A stretch of DNA of 64,000 bases from Pantoea allii (GTDB lineage Bacteria > Pseudomonadota > Gammaproteobacteria > Enterobacterales > Enterobacteriaceae). The position numbers and the translations under genes were made by a program. Location of the stretch: NCBI RefSeq assembly GCF_002307475.1, contig NZ_NTMH01000011.1, positions 364,385 through 428,384 on the forward strand, written 5' to 3'. Position 1 is the stretch's first letter; each line of letters begins with the position of its first letter. Under the pieces are notes generated by a model, which was not told where the DNA came from, searched no databases, and saw nothing but the letters and a program-made list of their open reading frames with translations. Shown here piece by piece: positions 58,589 through 64,000 of the stretch.

Positions 58589-59651
58589 GTCGGTTTCCTT
58601 GTTGTGGTTTCGCAGGCTCCAGCCCGGTGTAGTAACCCAGTTCGGTCGTAAAGGTCGCAGGGATATCCGCCGGAAGCTCATCGCCCTCTGCGCCCAGCAC
58701 ACCGTTCATGCCGAGCCAGAAAGGGTCTTCGCCCAGCAGTGGCACGGCCAGCAACCGGACAGACGTGGTCAGGGTAATGCGTGCTTTGAAGCGCCATCCC
58801 AGGTACACCCGCAGCATGACCAGAAAATCCTGATACAGCAGACCATCCGGTTTCCAGCCCTGCGCCTCCTGTTCATTATTCGTCGCGAGCGCAACCAGCA
58901 GTTGGCTGCCCGTATCCATCGCTTCGTCACCCAGTGGCGTATTGCCGTCCAGCAGAAAATCGGCATCACCATAGAAGCCCAGTGGCCGAGTGACCTCCAC
59001 GGGTCGAAGGCAGTACGGGCTGACCTTCACGGTGGTATCCGGGGCCAGTAGAGTGACCAGCGCCTGCATCCCCTCTTGAGTTTTGCCCGGCTGTCGCAGT
59101 ACACCCAGCAGCGCCAGAAAGCGCGATACCGGCGTGGCAATGTGGTTTGCTGTGCCGGGAATACCCAACCCCACAAGGCCCAGCAGTGACTGCGAGATGC
59201 TGTCGGTACCGCCGGGCTCAAAGGTGGCCGGGTAAGAGTACTTACGCCAGATGCGGTAAAACTGCGTCAGAATGCGATGGCTGAAGATATCCAGAAATCC
59301 CTGCAGCGCTTCGTGCCCTTCACTGCGCTGAGAGATGTCATCGAGATAGGCCGTCGGCAATGGTGAGTCAACCCCATACATCCCCATAAACGTGGCACGG
59401 ATAACCGGTGGCTTGCTGTCATCGTCCTCATCATATTCAACGGTTTTCAGCTCACTGGCCGGAAACCCCATGCCCGGATGCGGCGCAAAACGTACCGGGT
59501 CATCCCCGGGGTGGCTGGTCGCGCCCATTAATGGCCTGTCCGGATTACGTTTCTCCAAAAGCTGACATAAACGGTAAAAGTTAATGCGGTGAAGGTCGGC
59601 CTCCAGCCTTGGGGTCAGCCGGGAATGCGGCGGTTGTGCTTCTCTTCCCAT
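58566..59651 (-). CDS. tssG: Type VI secretion baseplate subunit TssG
   Basis: A 361-residue TssG/ImpH protein. FYRLCQLLEKRNPDRPLMG, VRFAPHPGMGFPASEL, MGMYGVDSPLPTAYLDD and HRILTQFYRIWRKYSY are the family's conserved blocks. It forms the baseplate wedge with TssE, TssF and TssK. Its ATG lies 37 bases inside the tssF end. Confidence 0.94.
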   Translation of the reverse strand: MGREAQPPHSRLTPRLEADLHRINFYRLCQLLEKRNPDRPLMGATSHPGDDPVRFAPHPGMGFPASELKTVEYDEDDDSKPPVIRATFMGMYGVDSPLPTAYLDDISQRSEGHEALQGFLDIFSHRILTQFYRIWRKYSYPATFEPGGTDSISQSLLGLVGLGIPGTANHIATPVSRFLALLGVLRQPGKTQEGMQALVTLLAPDTTVKVSPYCLRPVEVTRPLGFYGDADFLLDGNTPLGDEAMDTGSQLLVALATNNEQEAQGWKPDGLLYQDFLVMLRVYLGWRFKARITLTTSVRLLAVPLLGEDPFWLGMNGVLGAEGDELPADIPATFTTELGYYTGLEPAKPQQGNRRVTYKFD

Positions 59652-61369
59652 TCCAGGCGTTCTCCGGTCGGTTGCAAAATGATAATCAGGCGGTTAAAGA
59701 GATAGATGTCGGTATAGAGTGCAAAGAAGCGGCTCAGCATCTCGCCAAACAGGCAGATATCACCGCGCCCGGTAAAGCCGTGACTGTCCAGCGTCACGTC
59801 AATCTGCACACCACGAACCAGGTAGCCCTGCTCGAAGCGCTCTGTTTCACTGTGTTTCACGTTGAGGATGGCTTCCAGGCGACGACGGTTCATCTCGCTG
59901 TCCGTCCATTCATACAGCGCCAGGGTACCGCGCAGCACATCGGCATTATCCATCATCGACAGGAACCCGCTGCCGAGATGGCTCAGTACGCGCCAGTGAA
60001 AACGGTCCCTTGCCGGGGGATAACAGGGTAGCGTCGGCGCACACAGGTTACGTACGGCAATGCTGGCCGAAGTGGTTTTCATCACCGTATCAAGCACGGT
60101 GCTTTGCAGCGCACGTCGCGGCAGTTGGCCGTTGGTGCCGGTGAGCGTCAACGACAGGCTTTCATCTTCCGGCACCGTATGGTTATCAAAGGCTTCTCCA
60201 CCGAGGATAAGCCAGGTGTTATGTAACCCGGACGGACCGCGACGCACGCGGGTGTGGTAATAATATTCCGGCGCTTCGTGACGCATCATCCCGCCTTTGT
60301 GGCGGAAGCTCGAAAACGGTACGTAGGTATGCTGGCTCGATGAGATTACCGAATCCACTGCGTAAATCTCCGTATGTCCATCCTGCACGCGCATCGGGCG
60401 CAACATGTATTCGGTCTGCAGGGAGTTGAGCGTCAGCGGATCAGATTCCAGCGGGAACAGGTTAATCACCGGTACGCAATTCAGGCGCAGATGCTTTTCG
60501 GTAAAGCTGAAATCATGCTCCCAGCGTTCTGTCAGCACCACGTCGATCTCAAACCAGGGAAGTTCAGCCTGAAAGAGCACGCTATCCAGGCCGCACAGGG
60601 CAGTGAACATGAATTTCTCACGGAAGGTGAAATACTCGAGTAGCAACTGGTAACCACTGAAACTGCTGTCACCCTTCGGCCATAGCCCGTCATCATCACC
60701 AAACCCCAGTGCGGTGAAATAACCGTCGAGCGGTCTTCTGTCCCTATCACCCGGCATCCGCAGCCACAGACACGCCGTGTTCATGGTAAAGGCTTCATGC
60801 ATGGCGCTGGCCAGCGGTGCGTCAGCGTTGAAGTAGAACGGAATCTGACTGAGATCGACACGGCTCCAGTCGGCAAGATGGCTACAGTTGAAACGCAGGT
60901 TGATGACCGAACGCCCGTCAGGATCAGTCGACAGGTGGACGTGCTCCAGCGACAACGGCTGAAGGGTTATTTGTTTGGTGGTGGTGTACCGGCAGCGCGT
61001 GCCCTTCACACCAATTGGTCGTGAGTTCACTTCGAAACCTTTGGCAATACGCATCTGCTCTTTCATTTCACGCCAGTCAGGGGTGAACTCCACCACCGAC
61101 ATCGACGGAATGGTGCGCAGATAATGCGGCCACAACAGGCTGACCAGCCCTTCGGTCAGTTCAGGCAAGTCGTCATCAAGCTTCTCACGCAGTCGGCCCA
61201 TCAGGAAGGCAAAACCTTCGAACAGGCGTTCCACGTACGGGTCGCGCGCGCCCGCTTTATCGAGATTGAGCATTGCCGCCTGCTCGGGGTGAGCGCGGGC
61301 AAACTCTTCACCGGCTTCCAGCAGGTAGCGCATTTCAGCGTCATAGTAACGCAGGGTTAAGTCATCCAT
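59615..61369 (-). CDS. tssF: Type VI secretion baseplate subunit TssF
   Basis: A 584-residue TssF/VasA protein beginning MDDLTLRYYDAEMRYLLEAG with the conserved DPYVERLFEGFAFLMGRLREKLDDDLPELTEGL near residues 43-80 and WPHYLRTIPSM after it. It pairs with TssG in the wedge. First gene of the visible tssFGJE run; a 414-bp AT-rich gap with a terminator separates it from the effector genes. Confidence 0.95.
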   Translation of the reverse strand: MDDLTLRYYDAEMRYLLEAGEEFARAHPEQAAMLNLDKAGARDPYVERLFEGFAFLMGRLREKLDDDLPELTEGLVSLLWPHYLRTIPSMSVVEFTPDWREMKEQMRIAKGFEVNSRPIGVKGTRCRYTTTKQITLQPLSLEHVHLSTDPDGRSVINLRFNCSHLADWSRVDLSQIPFYFNADAPLASAMHEAFTMNTACLWLRMPGDRDRRPLDGYFTALGFGDDDGLWPKGDSSFSGYQLLLEYFTFREKFMFTALCGLDSVLFQAELPWFEIDVVLTERWEHDFSFTEKHLRLNCVPVINLFPLESDPLTLNSLQTEYMLRPMRVQDGHTEIYAVDSVISSSQHTYVPFSSFRHKGGMMRHEAPEYYYHTRVRRGPSGLHNTWLILGGEAFDNHTVPEDESLSLTLTGTNGQLPRRALQSTVLDTVMKTTSASIAVRNLCAPTLPCYPPARDRFHWRVLSHLGSGFLSMMDNADVLRGTLALYEWTDSEMNRRRLEAILNVKHSETERFEQGYLVRGVQIDVTLDSHGFTGRGDICLFGEMLSRFFALYTDIYLFNRLIIILQPTGERLEWEEKHNRRIPG

Positions 61370-61411
61370 ATTTATTCTGCTTAGTAAATTGCTGCGTGTT
61401 AAACACTTAAG

Positions 61412-61428
61412 CAGACTCCGGGAGTCTG
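61412..61428. repeat. Palindrome 43 bp upstream of tssF
   Basis: CAGACTCC (61412-61419) and GGAGTCTG (61421-61428) around a central G. It may be an operator or leader hairpin for the tssF operon. Confidence 0.4.
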
Positions 61429-61684
61429 GCTCGGGTATTCATACAGAAAAGAGAACCATCAATGCTGAGTACAAAGGGGCGGTTCTATGACATATTTTTT
61501 TGCCATACCAGGCATCCAATCCGAAGGGAGCCCCTGGCATTCTGTGTATCCTTTATGCATTAAAAATGTCGTATGTCTTTCTGAAAAGATGAATATTCAC
61601 AGGACTGTTAGCTCCAAGATAATAAACGAGGTACTGAGTAATCTTTTACCTAATGTAACGATTATACCCCCGCAAAAATAACAG

Positions 61685-61705
61685 AAAAAAACCGCCAATA
61701 ACGGT
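61685..61705 (-). terminator. Intrinsic terminator after the effector-immunity genes
   Basis: On the minus strand ACCGTT pairs with GGCGGT (two wobbles) around ATT and is followed by a run of seven T's. Confidence 0.55.
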
Positions 61706-61783
61706 GAGAAAAAAAAGAAAAATGCGGTTAAAAAAACACCCCGTAAAATGCAATTACACGTAATTTAAGAGAATACATTGTTA

Positions 61784-62212
61784 TTACTTATCACTTACGC
61801 TACACAAAGACGAATCACGGACATAACCAGTAGCCGCTCCAGGCATTAATCCTGATGGAATGCCACCGCACCTCAAATATCCTTTTTTTACCAGAATTGT
61901 TGGGTAAAAAACTGAATACATAACCCCAATAATTACTAAAGCAATACAGCCCCATTTTAAATATACCACATACGCATCCATCGTTTTGAATGCATATTCT
62001 TTACCTTTTAATAAAAGCAAAATGAAATATATAAATGGAAAGATCATTACCACAGGTAAAGCGATAAAAGAAACCGTCAACCACGAAAAAACGATGTTGT
62101 CACCAAACGAAAAATACTCATTAAACGTATCGTTCCCAAGGTAAACACAAAGACTCCACAACCCCAGTATGAGTAATATGGCTAAAACAGGCCGAACCTT
62201 TGTTTCAAACAT
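61784..62212 (-). CDS. Membrane protein, probable T6SS immunity protein (second copy)
   Basis: A 142-residue protein with three to four hydrophobic segments (about residues 7-26, 44-70 and 88-108) and a periplasmic end ILVKKGYLRCGGIPSG ... SSLCSVSDK. The short pattern KGYxxC ... C near the end recalls DUF1240-type proteins and is shared with the neighbour at 62320. The ATG at 62212 has GGAGG eight bases upstream. Likely protects the inner membrane against the PAAR effector (inference). Confidence 0.65.
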   Translation of the reverse strand: MFETKVRPVLAILLILGLWSLCVYLGNDTFNEYFSFGDNIVFSWLTVSFIALPVVMIFPFIYFILLLLKGKEYAFKTMDAYVVYLKWGCIALVIIGVMYSVFYPTILVKKGYLRCGGIPSGLMPGAATGYVRDSSLCSVSDK

Positions 62213-62319
62213 CAATACAACCTCCGCTGGATACTCATTATGTCATTTCTGACTTATAGATATCTCCCTAAAAATCAGTAGGTAACATCACAACTCTTAC
62301 GCTGCATTACTTTATTTTT

Positions 62320-62745
62320 TTACCGCCTACAATCAGCCAAATTTAAAGCATATTTTGTCGATAGCGCAGAAAAGGCCCCGAGATTTTTATTATGACATTC
62401 AACATACCCTTGACTCTTAATTTCATAAATGTAATAAGTACGAAACAGAACACCAGAAAAAACAGCTAAAACAAAGCCCCAGATTATTATCTTACTTAAA
62501 ATAGTCGCTATCTTATGCTCAAAGCGTCTGCCAAGAAAAATCACCGGAAACCCACTAATAAACACAGGCCCAAGAATAATAGCTGAAAAAGATAAAATAA
62601 CGCATCCAGTAGAGTACTCAAACGCATGTGGAAAAGACAAGTACTTAACAATAGAAATTACACCGACATAAGTAAATACAATTATCAAAAATGCAATAAG
62701 CATATTTAAAAAGAAAAGAACCACTCGTTCTTTCAACGAAAACAT
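62320..62745 (-). CDS. Membrane protein, probable T6SS immunity protein (first copy)
   Basis: A 141-residue protein with four hydrophobic segments (about residues 9-33, 45-72, 84-103) and a terminal IKSQGYVECHNKNLGAFSA ... LADC block similar in plan to the next gene. The stop of the effector (62746-62748) is followed directly by this ATG, so translation is coupled. Position, size and topology fit an immunity protein against a pore-forming effector. Confidence 0.7.
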   Translation of the reverse strand: MFSLKERVVLFFLNMLIAFLIIVFTYVGVISIVKYLSFPHAFEYSTGCVILSFSAIILGPVFISGFPVIFLGRRFEHKIATILSKIIIWGFVLAVFSGVLFRTYYIYEIKSQGYVECHNKNLGAFSALSTKYALNLADCRR

Positions 62746-64000
62746 TTATTCCAAGCTCCTTAAACCAACATCACGGATAGCATTTCGGATATAGCGTTTA
62801 ACTTCTGCCTCGATAACCCTTCGTCCCTTTTCAAGCATCCCATCAACATACATAGCCCCCAAATCCCATACTCCGCGCTCGATACCTCTGGCTCTGTCAA
62901 CAAACTCCTGCTGTGCTGACTCTATATAAGCTACCAGTTTATCTGTAATGCCGTATTCTTTATCAATAGCATTTAGTATTATTGCTGTACCAACGCCAGC
63001 AAATACGACAACCGCTAAAGGTCCAAGAACAAAAGGTAAGAATGCATTCGCAGCATAGCCAACGCCCCAAACTACGGCTGACGAAAGACCAACTTTTACG
63101 ACATCAGTAGCAAGTGTCCCCATAAACTCCGCGAGGGAGGTTTCATCATTAAGAATGAAATCGACTGTATCAACAGCGGATACATAAATTAACCCGACAA
63201 TAGTTCCGTTTATAACAGTCTTTGCAAGCCCATATTTACCAATTGCCATTTCAATAATTTTTGGGTGCTTCAAAGAGAAAACTGGAGCATTGAGTGCTTT
63301 TCTGATTCCCGGATAGCCAGTAAGCTTTATGAGCTCAGTTCCTCTATGGTTAATAAATACGGTGCCTTTAATCCCCATTGCACCCAACTGGCTTACAATT
63401 TTTGAGGCACTAACCACATCATTAATATTTGTCCAGTAGGTCTTTACGATACTGCCGGGAGTGCTCGTCGTAATAGAAGTCCATGTATGCTTTACAAAAT
63501 CCCATGACGTTATAATTTCGAGACATTCTGGCAAAGTAAGGATCATGCAATCCTGTCTGTTAACTTCCAGCATAGTCCGAAGTTTATCATCGGGCAGATA
63601 GTGAGTATTTATCAGAACAGGATAATCAGGCACAAATCCTGTCGGCTTTTGCTCGCCGGTCAGATAACCTGGCAGCTCAGGAGATGCCTGCGTAGGAGCC
63701 GCTGTAAAGCCGGCTGCCAATTTTCCAGCGGAAGCTCCACTGTTCTTCTCGTACGTATCATTCATCATCGACGGAATGAACTTCGCCTTACAGGGGCAGG
63801 TGCTGTAGCTGTCGAGGGTTCCGGCCATTCGCCGGTCATGAATGGTATCGTTGTCAATGCCACCGGCTATCCTGAAAAGCCCGGCATGCTTCCCGCAGGT
63901 CACCCTGTCCTGCTCCCGGGCAACAGGTTTATCAAACAGAGTGTGATCATCTGCGCCCGTGGTGATTTTCCCGCCGCAGGTCGTCTTGTCCCCCTGCACC
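62746..64000 (-). CDS. PAAR-domain T6SS effector with membrane-active C-terminus, 5' end outside window
   Basis: At least 417 residues are visible; the start codon probably lies a few codons beyond the right edge. The N-terminus is a PAAR spike tip (QGDKTTCGGKITTGADDHT, TCGKHAGLFRIAGGIDNDTI, and STCPCKAKFIPSMMNDTYE). A middle region has no motif that I know (DYPVLINTHYLPDDKL). The C-terminal third has hydrophobic stretches near visible residues 266-288 and 300-345, then a charged helix to the end. This is consistent with a channel-forming or membrane-damaging effector; followed by two membrane immunity-like genes. Confidence 0.8.
   Translation of the reverse strand, partial: VQGDKTTCGGKITTGADDHTLFDKPVAREQDRVTCGKHAGLFRIAGGIDNDTIHDRRMAGTLDSYSTCPCKAKFIPSMMNDTYEKNSGASAGKLAAGFTAAPTQASPELPGYLTGEQKPTGFVPDYPVLINTHYLPDDKLRTMLEVNRQDCMILTLPECLEIITSWDFVKHTWTSITTSTPGSIVKTYWTNINDVVSASKIVSQLGAMGIKGTVFINHRGTELIKLTGYPGIRKALNAPVFSLKHPKIIEMAIGKYGLAKTVINGTIVGLIYVSAVDTVDFILNDETSLAEFMGTLATDVVKVGLSSAVVWGVGYAANAFLPFVLGPLAVVVFAGVGTAIILNAIDKEYGITDKLVAYIESAQQEFVDRARGIERGVWDLGAMYVDGMLEKGRRVIEAEVKRYIRNAIRDVGLRSLE

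Larger units (their letters stand above)
61370..61783. other. AT-rich gap between tssF and the effector-immunity genes
   Basis: It holds the terminator at 61685-61705 and a hairpin at 61412-61428 near tssF. A 64-codon plus-strand frame (61487-61681) looks like chance or a remnant. The tssF promoter is probably here, but no clear hexamers stand out. Confidence 0.5.

Overview
The window looks like a chromosome segment of an Enterobacterales member, most likely Erwiniaceae (Pantoea/Erwinia-like). The order folC-accD-dedA-truA-usg-pdxB ... flk ... fabB-mnmC-yfcL-epmC-yfcA-mepA-aroC-prmB-smrB-sixA-fadJ-fadI-yfcZ-fadL-mlaA ... yfdC-argW follows the E. coli K-12 min 50-53 backbone as I remember it. 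Insertions are a tctDE/tctCBA tricarboxylate locus, a DMT-family exporter, a rhodanese/MocR pair, a chemoreceptor and a complete ccmABCDEFGHI operon. The genus is inferred from gene order only; no search was run.

Positions 1-41470 are dense core genome. They encode folate and malonyl-CoA synthesis, pseudouridylation, PLP synthesis, citrate uptake with its two-component system, unsaturated fatty-acid synthesis (fabB with FabR- and FadR-like sites), tRNA and EF-P modification, murein endopeptidase, chorismate synthase, ribosome-linked factors, anaerobic/long-chain fatty-acid oxidation and uptake (fadIJ and fadL with FadR-like sites), outer-membrane lipid asymmetry (mlaA) and cytochrome c maturation. 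Many start-stop overlaps of 1 or 4 bases mark tight operons.

Positions 41396-52870 are a genomic island in the 3' end of a tRNA-Arg(CCU) gene (argW). It is bounded by the tRNA end and an imperfect 23-bp direct repeat at 52848-52870, with matching G-rich repeats just inside both ends. Its P4-type integrase is a pseudogene (one frameshift, two in-frame TAA). Its cargo is a broken IS3-family element next to a decapitated VOC gene, then a divergent mannoside-use locus: ROK kinase, LacI repressor and mutarotase-like protein on the minus strand; GH38 alpha-mannosidase and GPH symporter on the plus strand. A DUF4942-like fragment follows.

From 52871 onward lies a second, more decayed island: an integrase N-terminus, a remote internal integrase piece, and between them an AT-rich orphan toxin (HExxH motif) with an ATGA-coupled small putative immunity gene. 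The right end, read on the minus strand, is part of a type VI secretion locus: a PAAR-tipped effector (cut by the window edge), two small membrane proteins that are likely immunity proteins, then tssF-tssG-tssJ-tssE and a VasL/TssA-like gene.
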